From Hermatobates lingyangjiaoensis (taxonomy: Eukaryota > Arthropoda > Insecta > Hemiptera > Hermatobatidae), in assembly GCA_026182355.1 (NCBI GenBank), contig JAPFBL010000084.1:10581001-10645000 (forward strand): a DNA stretch of 64,000 nt. The letters run 5' to 3'. The notes under the pieces were generated by a model. That model was given only the letters and a program-made list of their open reading frames with translations. It was not told where the DNA came from and searched no databases. Both the position numbers and the translations under genes were made by a program. Shown piece by piece: positions 11,102 to 23,900 of the stretch (positions are counted from its first letter, which is position 1; every line of letters begins with the position of its first letter).

Positions 11102-14100
11102 CTTACTGTAAACATATATATATTTAAAAAAATAAACCTTCTACGAGGACAAAACGGTAAAGTGATAAAGTCAAAGCTGTTCGAATCAACCCAAAGCCAA
11201 GTTAGAACTCTTCGGGAAGTAGTAGTAACGCCACTAAGTAACTAAATATTCACAATTTAAAAAAACAACTTTAACCCATTTAATACTTTTTACTTTTTAT
11301 ATATAAAAAGCCTAGACGGTTTGAAAATTATTTATGTCCTGATGATGACTTGTAAACCGTTGATATATGCCGACAGTTGAAATTATATTGCATATTATTG
11401 ATGCATTAATGAGAGAAATTGGTTGGTTTTAAATGATGAGAAGAAGTGGTGATGGTTCACTATCTATATGAGATGAGGATAGACTTTCACCTGGTTTATT
11501 ACGCACCTAGGAGAACAGTAACAGTTTTATGAACAGGAGGAGTGCCGAAGGAAAAGAATTTCTCTAGCACGATAGACCCAGGCAGAGTAAATTTAACGAT
11601 ATTACTTGATAAATACATTTTTTTCAAATCAACGCAACTCTTTAGAATGAATTCTATTGTGCAGCAAAGGTGTGTCAACCTTCATTTATCATAACTAAAA
11701 CTTAGAGGGAATAGACTAATTTTGTCTGTTGCTTAAAAAATAAAATCTTCTCCATTAGTAATAACTCGAAAACTCATATATATATATTATCCATATTTTT
11801 ATGAATACTTTTTCTTGATAAGAGTTAACCTCAATTTCTTCAAGCCGATTTCGTACACAAATGAACTTGACTACAATGATAAATTATAACACTTCAAGGA
11901 TTCTATAGAGGTAAACTTCATCAAAATGATACCTCTCTTACCTACAAGTGGGAAATAAGAGCACGTATAAATGATATTTAACTTGTTACAAATGCTCTGA
12001 GACATTCAAATGTGAACGCCCTCAGGCTTCAAGGCTATGTTATATATACGATATATCCAAATTTCCTTTTTATAAAGTTTGTAAACATTAATTTAAGAAA
12101 CAATAATTTAGAACTTTCCTTATTTAAACTTCATTAAGAAACATACATTTTGGTAGATGTTTCAACATAAGTCAAAATCTGAGGTAAGTAGGATTGATTT
12201 TAATAAGGTGGTTGAGACATTAATGATACTTAACAATTACGGGTTAACAATTAACCTGTAGGATTGATTGTCTCCAAACCCAATGTAAATCACATTGCTT
12301 AGCCGTGTAATTCTGTATCTACATAATTTAATATAATTATTGTCTTGGATTTACTTAAACCTCTGAAAATTGTTGTGGCCAATGGTGAACACATAACAAA
12401 ATATCGTAATCATTATACATAAAATGTAAGAAACACACTAAAAGAAAAATTGACAAATCAGCCTACCAAAGAAAAGTAAATCATGTAAAATCTTAGTATA
12501 TCATCTGAAGATTCAGAGGCTTCCTGTAATAGTCTAAACTAAGACCTAAATGTTCTAGAATATTCCATTGGAAGATCTAGAACATCTAGAAAAACAGATT
12601 TCGTAAAGCTAAGATTCCATAAAAATAAGTTGGTGGTATGATTTAGAGACGGTTAAACTCGTGCTTATTATACTGCTAATTTTTTAACATTCTGGTTGTA
12701 AGAATTTTCGGGTCTTTCTTTTCTGGAAATTGGTTGACTTTATTGGCTATGTGTTAAAACAAATATACTCGCGCGTTTCCTTTAATAACAATATTATAAA
12801 CTTAAAAGCAATAACTTTATTATAAAATGAACAATTTTAGATATTAAATTATTTTTTATACAAAAGAAGGTTTATTAAAAATTAATTCTAGAGAACATAC
12901 TTACTTTGATGTGCGACTCGTTGCAAATCATATAAAGTTGTTTTAAGCTGTTTTTGGTGCTCAATTTTAAATACATTGCCATTAAAACTAAAACAAAAAA
13001 AATCGATGTTATGGATAAGTTTAACATATTAAACAAAAAAGGAGGTATGAATAATTATGTTTTACAATTCTCATTCACGTAAAAACAAGTAATTTTGCTA
13101 GAAAATAAGAAAGAAATAATTCACTACAATAAACTTTAAAGATAACACTAGACGCTAAGCGATAATTATATTATTTATTACAAAAATCTTATTATTTATT
13201 AAATTATTACTATCAAAGAAATATCTTTTAAAATTGTCAAATAAAACTCTCTGTCAATGGGAGATTTGTTATTGGGTGAGTCCAGCTCCCTCTGATGCAA
13301 TGTTGTGTGCTTCAGAGATTTGTCCTGAGTACCACCTTAACCTAACAACTGCAAAGGTACTTAAAAACTATTAATTGTAGACAAAATATATTTTTAAATG
13401 ATCAGTAGTGACCTATTTAATATAGATTATATTATGCATACTGTTATGATTACGGTAACTATGCATTTCTGCAGACAACGAAGAATGAATGATGAACAAA
13501 GTTTCTACCTGTGCGGGAGAAGAGTGGTTTCTATGTAACCAAACCGCTTTTTTTTGAGCAACCTTTGACTCAGAACTGATATACGAAACAAAAAAAGAAT
13601 ATGAAGGTTGAAAAGTAACTACTGTTCATAGTATATTGAAAATGATGGACAACAGAATGGAGAATACTGAGAAAATCAACCTAATTGTGGTCTTGTGTCT
13701 GACGAATAGATTTAACATTGGTTATTATTTCAATATGTATTTGTCTTCTAAAAAATATAGTTTAGACCACTACACTAAATAACGACTTAAACTTGAATGC
13801 ATTCAATGGTAGTGATAATTCTACAGTACATATTGTAGTAGTACATGAGCTTATTCGAGGCTCAACAGATGTAGTAGTACACTATGATGATTATCTGACT
13901 TACAGCTAAGCAAGTGTGTAGTACTGATAAAGTATATACTAATAGCTTAGTTAGATAATCAGAAGCTGAGAGCTGTGAGCGTACAGTCAGTCAACTCATA
14001 TAAACACACAAATAATTTACGTGCAGAAAGTATATGCACTTTGATAGTGTTGGATAAGTATCATACAGAGTTTTTGAGAAAGTTATTATTCTTTTAGACT

Positions 14101-15829
14101 CAGTAAAAAAATACTAATAAATAAATTTCCTTTTTTATAAACTTTTTAGGGTATTACAAAAGATCTGTTTGTCTGGGAAACATAGAAGGATCTGCCCTTC
14201 TCTGTTTGAGAATATAAACTGCTTGGGAATTTTCTACAAAAACTAAAAAAATGCATAATGATAGCTCTAGCTACTAGCTGGAATGAAATTGGTCTTCCTC
14301 AGTATCTTCATTCATTTTCCATTTTTCTTTCTTGTATTTTCTTTAAATATATCTTGCAGTCTCAGGTACACGACAAATAAAAAATGGCTAGTCCTTTCCA
14401 AGAAATGAGAATCCGTATAACAGGTTTTTCATCCCACATATTAAAAAATCTAGAGTGAAAGTGATTCATGTATTCGGCTCTCCAGCAAGCAAGATAACTA
14501 CTAGACTACCCTGACCCTATTATACTCTATGATTACTGCCAAGTGCTATGTGCGCATATTATGAATGCCTATATGAAATTTTTGTCACTGAAAATCATTA
14601 TGTCAGTTTAACAGTGGTATAGTGTGTAAAAACTGATCTGGGGTTACTATACACTAAAGGGATTGAGCAGAATAACAATATCCAATTAACAGTTAAAGAA
14701 TGAGAGGTGTAATGTACATTCTATTTTTTTTCTTTGGTCAAGGCAACAAAATGTGATAACCGAAGACACTTTTCAGAGTTTAAAAATGTTCGAATTCCAA
14801 AAAATATCCTTCTCCTCAGAACATACTAACAATGAAAATGCATACTGCATCTCTTCTGGATGATAAGAGGCTTAACTACTGATAAGATTTTGATGATGAA
14901 CTTCGTCATAATCTACATGGGACTTAACAAGTGAGACCACACTGTAATTTAAAATCAGCTTTAAACTTTATACAATCAGCTTAATCTAAAGCCAAGCACT
15001 AATAGCGTTTAAATACAAGAAATTTATTCATCTTAACTTTGGACGATCTTCGACTTGGGGAAATATATCAGCACTGTATTCAATAAATTGTCTAACAATA
15101 ATTTTCTTCTTAAGCATTTAAAATATATCACAGTACAATTGACAGTAAAAATGTGAAATAATTAAATGAACTAGTTTAGAAATTAATTCAAAATTCATAT
15201 AATGGAGTCGGTATAAAACAAAATATTATATTTTGTTATAATTAAGGAAATAATATAAACCTTACGTTAATCAATTTTAATACAGCAAGTTATAGGCCTT
15301 TCAATCAATGATTATAATCTATATTATCATGTACATATTATAGAAAGTATGTGGCTACATGAACACACAGCTTCTTTCTATTGTATGTTCATTTACCCAC
15401 GTTAGAGAAGGCCTATATACTCTTCCGTGGGCTGGGTTTGCAAGTCAAAGGAGTGCTAAATTGCGATATAGGATATTATTTTTCTATACTTAGATGCATT
15501 CTTTCGCTTCTCAGTTTATTTACATTTAAAATCATTGAATTTCATGAGTTAGAGTTTAGATTATACAACGTAATGCACTTTAAATATATCTTAAGCAATA
15601 TCATACTAATAAACTGAAAAATATAATTAACCTTATACTCAGTCAAATATGTTAAAATTAACTTGTAGAAAGAACAGAATATTAAAAACCTCCATCCTTG
15701 TAAAAATCAATTTCAGCAAAACATATTATTTTTTATTTAAACTCAATCAATTAGATGGAATTAAACAATTTTACTTACCACAATGTTCTGTCTTCATATG
15801 AAGACATAACATTTTTCCTAGTTATGTGA
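11102..15829. other. Anonymous AT-rich DNA, no gene recognised
   Basis: I found no convincing coding segment. A tRNA-like patch lies at 14440-14525 (listed separately). At 13.82-14.05 kb there is a GC-richer stretch (CTGAGAGCTGTGAGCG, then TATAAACACAC) with some LTR-promoter character but no partner copy in the window. Confidence 0.55.
14440..14525 (-). repeat. Possible tRNA-derived SINE fragment
   Basis: The minus strand reads GGGTAGTCTAGTAGTTATC, then CTTGCTTGCTGGAGAGCCG, then a loosely B-box-like GAATACATGAATC. The first part resembles a Pol III A box and the D arm of tRNA-derived SINEs. No clover-leaf closes fully and the B box is poor. Confidence 0.3.
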
Positions 15830-15839
15830 GGAGAAATAC

Positions 15840-16900
15840 ATTTCTTATATATCATATGACAACTTTAGGTATATACCCTATAACTAAAAAGTTTGAAGAG
15901 ATTAACATATATCCAACACCTTCTTAAATTAAGGAGTTGTGTAGATTTTTAGATATGTTTAGCTTCTATAAAATTGAATACCACACTTTGTGGAGATTCA
16001 AGCTGTGTTGAATACATTCATAAGAAGAAGAATGATAAATCTCTAATAGATTAAACACCGGAAGGAGAGTATACTCAACTAAATGTAAGGACTGCATTTT
16101 AAATGCGATCAGACTTGGGCATCTTGCAAAGAAAGCAACTCTTCGCATGCGACGCGTCAAATAACTGTGTTGTAGAATTATGCAGCAGTGATGGAAAGAT
16201 AAAAGGTTCCTTTGCGATATTTTTCAAAGAGCTTTTAGCGATGTAGAAGTAAATTTTGCAATTAAATTTTACAAACAGTGAAACTTTGAACGTCTTTGTT
16301 TGATATTTTATTAGATTAAACTAGTCCATATTTCCAAATAAAGTTTCGAATGGTAGAATTTTCACCTACAACTTTCAACATTAGGCTGACAAAAAAAATG
16401 ATAATCAAGCAGTATGTTTGGTCCAGAATACAGAAAGGTTTAGGCCAGAGGACGAAATTTTACATTCCGTACCATAGGTGGAAGGTCTATCGGTATATAA
16501 ATACTACAGTTGGAACTTTTCTACCCTGAAACCGTTTAAAAACTTTACATAGGTATTGTAGGTCCGTTGCCACCATCGATAGGAAGGAGGTATTTAGTCA
16601 GAATAATTGCTCGTTCTCTCTCATGCAGCCTAATGCTTTACCGGTTACGAAGATTATTACAGAAAAAAATTGTAATACATTCTATCGGATTTGAGTTAGT
16701 CAGTATGGTGTGCTGGTGACAACTGATGAAGGACACTCCGACTTGTTTAATTGTCTAGACCGCCTGGTATAAAGCAATCAAGAAACCACGCCTTGCCATT
16801 CTTAAGCAAATAGTTGATCGAACGGCGGCATCAATTACTGAAGAGCACCCTTGTTTCTCACATGAATACAATCATATGAATACTCATATGAAGACCTGTT
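15840..16900 (+). pseudogene. Ty3/gypsy retrotransposon pol relic (RT/RNase H edge + integrase)
   Basis: Conserved gypsy Pol motifs appear in the usual order across all three frames, broken by stops and frameshifts. First comes the RT end (TPS, IKELCRFLDMFSFYK, then IPHFVEIQAVLNTF, at ~15.92-16.02 kb). Next is the RNase H start (LFACDASNNCVVELCSSDG ... FAIFFKEL, ~16.14-16.24 kb). Then comes the integrase zinc-binding region (RLTKKMIIKQYVWSRIQKG, ~16.38-16.44 kb). The integrase core follows (IGIVGPLPPSIGRRYLV, VSQYGVLVTTDEGHSDLF, GIKQSRNHALPFLS, LIERRHQLLK, to ~16.85 kb). Only ~150 bp separate the RNase H start from the integrase zinc region, where intact elements need several hundred, so most of RNase H is deleted. 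No LTRs were identified. It is long dead. Confidence 0.8.
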
Positions 16901-17187
16901 TCCTGTGTTTCTCGAGACATGATTGACTGGACACCTTAGTTTGGGGAAACCTTAAAATTTTCTGGAGAATTCATTACATTATTATAAAAAAAAGTAATGA
17001 AACAGATAATTTTTCAGTCAATGATTTGAAAAGTATGAATTGCACCACATATTGAGAGAGTAGAGGGTTAATATCCGTTACTTATTATTTTAACGCGCAT
17101 AAATACGTTTTCCATTGTTTTGACACTATAAAAAGAGCCCTTAATCCACCGTATAGTGGTCAACATTGTTTTGTGGTGAGGTAAACA

Positions 17188-17711
17188 CATAAGACACTGT
17201 GTTAATTTCTTTTTAAGTCCAATATACGTTCTAGGGTTTATTTTTAGGCAAGGGCTTCAAATACAATAAGTAGATTTATATATTTTTGTTTAATATTTAT
17301 TTATATGCAGAAATTCAAATTATTCAATTACAGTCATGTCATCTTCTGGAATATTATCATAAGTTATCAAATTTTGAATTCTTTTCTGATTTCCCTCCAA
17401 TTCATTTTCTGTAGAATCATTAGTCCGAATCTTTCATGCCTTACAATATAGGCTATCGTTAAATGAATAATTCTTGTCTAAGTAGCCTGCTTGAAACGAA
17501 CTGAAGAGGTAAACAAGGAATTTCTCGCAGTATTTTGTTCCAAACAATTCTCTGATATATTAGGGCACCTACTAAATTCAACAGCATTTTTTAACGAATT
17601 ATATTTTTCACATTATTTTAACTATGGTTTATTTTTGGGGGAGGGCATATATTCCAAAAAGTCCCGAAAATCATGCTGGAGCTTATTTTCGGGGGATGTC
17701 TTATTGTCGGA
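17188..17711 (+). mobile_element. ~520 bp MITE, copy 1
   Basis: This copy matches 32451-32970 along its whole length. Shared blocks include AGAGGTAAACAAGGAATTTCT, CTACTAAATTC, AACGAATTATATTTTTC and AAAATCATGCT. The ends are inverted: AAGACACTGT near the left and GGATGTCTTATTGTCGGAA at the right, and the other copy has CCCGAAAATAAGACACTG at its left end. It encodes nothing recognisable. Terminal CGAAAATAAGACA-like repeats are widespread in animal DNA-transposon derivatives, but I do not name a family. Confidence 0.7.
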
Positions 17712-20290
17712 AATAGGCGGTAGTACCTGTTGATTGCAATTATCAGGTAAAACCATGGACGTTTGAACGAGTGAGGACAACTTACCTTCTGACTAACGAA
17801 CTTCAGCTAACTAGAAGTCTGAGAGTGAGAACCCGACCTTCCAATCTCAGGATGGCCAGGCCACAGAAAAACAACATAAACGAGATGAATGGATCTACTC
17901 AATATTCAGCCAGTCAGGTTGGACTTCATATTCGTTTTTCCTACAAATAGATTTGCCTCCCTAACAACATCATTAGCTTACTAAAAGAAGAATAGCCTTT
18001 ATTGTGAAAGGTCGCACTGACTATAACCCATGCCAGCACGTAAAAAATCAACTGAAAGTGTGGGAAGTTTTTTAATAGAAAATTGCATTCTTTAAAAGAC
18101 CTTTTATGTTTGTTTTCATATTTTATTGTTTTGCTTATTGTTATTAATTATTGTTAACTAAATTATTCAAATGAGACCAAAGATAATGTTCATTTAAATC
18201 ATAAATGAAAAGTGGACTGGAAGAATAATTTCTAGAACTAAGGTATTAGGCAACATAGAACGAAGAAAGTTGTTGATGTGTGTCCCAGCATGGCTACATG
18301 TAAAATTGCCAGTGGCCTTGAAAAAGTATTCTAACCTTACATTAAAACACGCTTAAGGCATTTTCTTTTTCCATTTTAAGAAGTTTAAAAATAAATGGTT
18401 TGATTTAAATATGTTAATCTTGGTGTTTGATGAAAAACCTTGAATGTAATGAGGAGGTCTAGTGACAGGCCTTGAATCTTGCTCGGATCCTCCTCAATTT
18501 AATCAAACAAAGACATTCTTATAATTTACTGTACATTAATGATTATTGAACAATTTTAACTAATTTATCACTTTGAAATGTGTAATTTAATAGTAGAAAT
18601 ATTCTAACCAATTTAATTTGAAATATCACATCTAAAAGAGATAAACTGAAACTAAAAGTCTAATGGTCATTAATATAAATTGTTCAACAAACAGACTCTG
18701 AAATATGTATTTGATACAAATACTAAATTGCAAAAATCCTTTTCGCAGGTGAATGAGAGTTGATTTAAAAATGTAAACTGAAGAAACTCTGCACAATTAT
18801 AGAATAATAAATCAATATAGAAATGGCTGAGAGCAAAATAAATAAAATTTTGAATAACAATGTTGAAATATTCCAAGATTAGATCCTTATAGAATAGTCA
18901 CAACAATTTTAATAGAATATAATTTTTGGTGGTTTCTTATTGATTTATTAATATTATGTCATAGTATATTAGTTAAATATACAATACTGGTAGTAGTTCA
19001 TATTATAACAATGCTTTATCAACTTCTATTTTTATAAATTGTTTAGAAAATTTCGCAATATTTTATGTTGATAAATATATATATTTAATTCAAAACAGGA
19101 GTGTAAACAATACCGTATTCCTTCAATTTGTTATATTAGCGCCACTTTTATACTTGAATAAAAGCTAAATATAAAAATAAATTTAAAATTATAATTTTTA
19201 AGATAAGGTAATAATTTGAATGTTCAATGAGGTTAGAATCTTTTATGATTTGGACCGAAGATCTGAAGACAAGATATAATGTTGATTTTTTAATAACTTA
19301 ATGTTGATATTGTATAATTTGTGCAATAATAGTAATAATAAAGCATGAGAAGCGAAACATATTTTTTATCCACCGGTTAGTGGCATCCGACGCCTACCCG
19401 AAAAAAATATTCCAAAAACCTCTGCCATTTCACTTTTAGTTTTATGTTTACATGTATATATTTATTAATTTACATTTATTTATGTTTATTCCATATACAT
19501 AAATTCAAAGTTTGCATTATATGCTTGCATCGTATCTAAGTAATTGTAATAATTTAGACCTAAGGTTATCTTTAGAATGAAAAAAACAGAAAACGAGAAA
19601 AACTAATATCATGAAGCCAACTGATACGAGTACTGTGTAACACTAAGCGGTAATATTTAATCATGTTTTATATAATGATTAAAAGCAGTGAATAGAAGTT
19701 GAATACTAAACAACACTTTTTTTCTAGCAGGAAAACAGTATTTTTTTTAAATTCATTGTTCCTTGTGGGAATAGAATTTTTCATAAGTAGATTTTTTATA
19801 CTTTTGGTTTTAATTAAATGTTTAATTAAAGAACAAGTCTTTTTTTAAAACCTCAACTAACTTTTAATTCATTTTCCTGACTTTTTTCAGGTGATCTAAT
19901 TTAGCCATTTTACCTAGGATGTCCTTTTTCGCTGAAACTTGCACATCACGATCTGACCTATTCCTAATGTTGATCGTACGTTAAAACGGATAGCTTTAAT
20001 TGGTAAAAGCAAGATCGTACGTGTTAGTCATGGCCTTCTTAGCGACCTCTGTACAACTAATTTTAGCATTGTTTTATGCTAATCTCAGTAAGCAGAATTA
20101 TAAAAGTCTAAACGATAAAAAACTGGGTCAATCTTTTTAATAACAAAGGAGGAGAGAGAGACCAAACATCTCAAGCATAATGTAACCATGTTAAATAAGA
20201 ACTTTTTTGTTTACTCTTCTAATGTAATCTGGCCTGCTAGACTTTTGAAAATCAAACAGTGGGAAATAAAAACAATTTTTTCTAGATGAG
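17712..20290. other. Anonymous AT-rich DNA, no gene recognised
   Basis: Apart from a GC-richer patch at 17.74-18.0 kb, nothing stands out. There are no long frames, repeats or protein motifs that I can support. Confidence 0.55.
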
Positions 20291-22030
20291 GTGATTGACA
20301 GCAGAATGAAGATGAGGTAATAATGAAGGTTGGTTGCTCCAGAGGGCGGCCTTGACCCTCGGTGTGAGGTCGAGGGATCTGGTGACTCCAGACCAGGTAA
20401 CAGCCTACCCAGTGTCCCATCCTCATTTGCCTTCAGCAACCATCAATAAATCTGCACTCTGATCACAACAAGTTCCTTTAGGAGTTGAATATGATGTTCA
20501 GATACTCTTTAACCTGTTATTTGACATGTTACTTTATAGGTTTAAAGCACAAATGACCTATTTGTTCAACGACAGTTGTTATGTTTGACCTCCTGAAGAG
20601 AAAACTAAGATGTTTCTATATAATTAGACTATGCATCATTATTACTACTGTAAAATACGCTTTAGCAGATACGAAAAAACATAGATTTCGCCCAATGTTA
20701 GATTCTGCAGTTCATTCATTGAGTTAACCTAATATTTCACAAAACAAGTTTTAGGAAAGCAAAATAAAACGTAAAGAAGCCTTATAATTACGTTCTACCA
20801 AGTTGTGCGAGTGTAATGGTGAAAAGTGAATAATTCCAAAGCAATTCTAGTAAATTATAGATTAGAATAAGTTAATTTTAAATTTGCTTTTTCGCTATGG
20901 ATTTAAACATACTAATGGAAAATTGCTGAAAATAATATTATTCTTATAGCTAAATCTATAGGAATAGGGTTAAATAATTTGAAAATAAAAAGAAATTATG
21001 GTAAAAGTCATAGAGTGCGTAATGATACGTATAAGTGTATAATACATAGAGTATATTCCTATTAATGGTAGTAATTTATTAAAAATAAAGTACTGCCATT
21101 AAAAAATTAACAACTCATGTTTTTCAAGAATATTTGTAAAAGAGAAGTAACATGTATTAATGAAAAGAAATTCTAATTCATAGGACATTATGGTGTTCAT
21201 AAATATTTTATGAGTTAGCTATATATTATTTTTAACTCACTGGAAGTGCACAAATGCACTGAATACATTTTGGTATGCCAATAGGACAGTTGTTAGTAAC
21301 TAAATTAAATTTATCATAAAGTTAGTACCTGAAGCAGTGTAAAGAGACGTTTTAGATAATAACTCTGCGGATTGGCACATACCTGATACAGACAGGTGCT
21401 AGGTGATCCTCCTACTTCACTAAAGGAACTAATCAATAAATTGTAAAGCGTAGTAAATGGATGCTTGGAATGCAGGTGGGAGGTTGTCGAGGCGCGAGGG
21501 CCGGTCGGGGAATGGGGTCCAGCTGGTCAGATGCCGAACTGCACCGCGCCAAGGCCCCATGCCGACCCAACTAGTCTACCTGGCTCATGTTTGCACTTCT
21601 TACTGACCTCTCCTCTTCTCCCTCCAAACCACTTCCATCAACAAAGCCTCACCTTGTTTGTCCTCTAATCTAATCCCATATATCTTGAATGAAATAATCT
21701 TTTCTTGAGGGCTTTGCCCATAGTTTACACTACGGTGGCAGCCGTGAAGTAGAGACTAGGTCTCTTCCACCTAGTCCTCCCAATGCACAATATTTGAAGC
21801 CCTACACCTAGTTACATAAATATATAAATATTGCTATAGTTAATATAAAAACATGAATAATAATAATAATATCTATATAATAATAAAAATAAATATAATA
21901 ATAATAATAATAGTAATAATAATAAAATGTAATTATTAATAGTTATCTATTTCAAATAATAATAGAATAAATAATAAATAATAATAGAATAATAATTTCA
22001 AATAAATAATCATAATGATGGACTAGGGAC
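20291..22030. other. GC-richer patches and simple repeats beside the LINE relic
   Basis: Two GC-rich islands (20330-20430 and 21465-21800) sit in otherwise AT-rich DNA. The second contains a predicted long stem (GGTCGG/CCGACC and ATGGGG/CCCCAT, 21503-21567). An (AAT)n-like tract fills ~21855-21990. On the minus strand this tract follows the LINE relic and may be its 3' tail. The GC-rich part could be untranslated sequence of a LINE, but this is inference. Confidence 0.45.
21855..21990. repeat. (AAT)n-type simple repeat
   Basis: Imperfect AAT repeats extend for over 100 bases. Read on the minus strand they are ATT repeats immediately after the LINE relic, where LINEs often have a simple-repeat tail. 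Confidence 0.85.
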
Positions 22031-23900
22031 CATTGGTCGAACCAGGAGAGGTGGAGTCAAGGATGAAACTCTTCAACACCTCCTGTATATGGGCTACCTC
22101 CCATCTGTCTCCAGACTCTGTTAAGGCAAAGTCAAAACCTTTGCTTTTGCTAATTCGGAGATCCTTTTCCCTTGGACTTCCTGAGACAAGAGTTCTTTGA
22201 TTTGTGCTGCCAGCGAGTTAGAGGAATCCGCATTTCTACAATCTTCCTTCTTTCCTAGCCTGCAAACAAACCAGGAGGGTCGCTCCTGTTTGATCAGTTC
22301 CTGTAGAGAAACTCGTTCAGTTAGTAACACGATTCGTCTAGGATAGAGGGTTTTGTGTTGAAACATGTAAATATGCCTCTAGAACTTACCTCTTGGATTA
22401 ACCCAAGAAGACACTCTGGTCCGAAGAGAGAGACCATATGTGTGCGCATTGGCAGGTGATAAATTGTACTCCTGGCACTGTAGGTCTTTCCGCCACCGGT
22501 GCGAGAGATATGACTATTCAGCGATATTTGTGTATCAATGAGAACTCCAAGGTACCTAAAGATTTTTGTAACTTGTATGTTCTGTTCTGTTCGTGGATGC
22601 GCAGTGTAGGAGTGTATTCGAAATATTGATTAGGTTGACAGTAAAAGTGCATTCAGATAGCTTAATGTTCATCCTCCAAATCTTAGTACAGTGCACCATC
22701 CTGTCAACGTGATTTTGGAATTGTCTTTGAGGGGTATGTATGGATAAGGACCCGCAGGATATCAAAAGATCATCTGCATAGATCTTCTCTTCTGTTTGCA
22801 TCTATGGCATTGAGGAGATCTCCCAACCTTAACTCAAAAGCTCACCTTCAGACCCCGTTCCTCCAACCTTTTTTTATTTCTTCTTCCTTGGCAACTGAAG
22901 GAAAATTTTTAATAACGAATCTAAAGTTCCCCTCTTCCTAATGAGGGTAGAAAGAGTGGATGAAACCACTACTTGGATCAAACCAGTGTCTGGTAGATAT
23001 TTTGGTAACTATTTTCATCTCTAGTCTATATGTTGAACTTCACCAGGATCTGGTAGATAGTTTGGTATCTATTTTCATCTCTAGTCTGTATTTTAATTTG
23101 TTTTGAACCTGCAGTGGCCTTAAATAGATGTGTCACATAACTATTAAGAGTTACATACGACCTATATTCTTTACAACTGGTGACGAGAAATGGGGGAGGT
23201 ACCTTAGTGATAGTGCTAATTTTTTTGTGGTTGTGGTATGTGCTCAGGTTTGGAAGTTGTCGACAGAGAGGAAAGTTTGACAATAGATGTCTTAGAGACA
23301 ACTGCCTCGACACTCATGTTTCCCCCACCTGGTCTCTGATGTAAACCTTTGTTCTCTGGCTGTGCTTTTGTTTTGTTTGTTTTGCAGTGAAGCCTGCTTT
23401 CTTTTCTTCTTTCTTGACACTGTCTCAAAGGCAGTTGTCGAGTTTGTAGTAGTGTTTGGCTTAGCTGCAGGTTTTAACTTACAACCTTCATAAGCTCATT
23501 TGAATAGAATACCGAGCTGAAATTAATGTTACTAAAATTAAGTAAATTCATAGGGCACATTGGCAAGTAGCACTCACTTCAAAGTTGCAGTGGTTCAAAT
23601 ATATTAACCTGACTCGAAATTGAGACCAGGGGTTGCACAAGAGCTGTGGAGTTCGAATTTCAAAGAGATTCTCTAACTTGGCCTGCAGGTATAGATGACA
23701 GGAAAGAAGGAATGCAGAGGCCAGTTGATGGGGGTAATTTGGCGAAATCCCTATTGACAAGGGTTGTCAGCTAGCAGGTAGCCTACTTTGTCGGAGGGCG
23801 ACAAAGGGCAAATAGAGTCAGAGACTGCTAATTTATCTTCAACTGTTTTTAAGGATTTTAAAACAGCTTTCAATCCCCTTCTTGGATTATCTAGGAAGTC
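22031..23900 (-). pseudogene. Jockey-type LINE relic: ORF1 joined to RT palm
   Basis: On the minus strand an ORF1-like gag region comes first (~23.88-22.85 kb). It contains KKISTITKVPPPFLVTS ... YRSYV ... KIQTRDENRYQTIYQILVKF and FVIKNFPSVAKEEEIKK, fitting the PRE_C2HC region of Jockey-clade ORF1 proteins. It switches frame near 23.22 kb. It then runs directly into an RT palm: KIYADDLLISCGSLSIHTPQ (YADD catalytic box, ~22.77 kb), WRMNIKLSECTFTV, and after a frameshift FRYLGVLIDTQISLNSHISR. The whole endonuclease and the RT fingers are missing, so an internal deletion has fused the two ends. A 55 bp tandem duplication lies at 22985-23094. The frame at 22366-22121 follows on but I cannot assign it. 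Confidence 0.75.

Noticed and set aside
11335..11395. CCTGATGATGACTTGTAAACCG as another hammerhead motif
   Set aside because: No GAAA box occurs at a suitable distance and no stem I pairing was found.
13820..14060. Solo LTR
   Set aside because: There is some promoter-like sequence but no TG...CA boundaries, target duplication or second copy.
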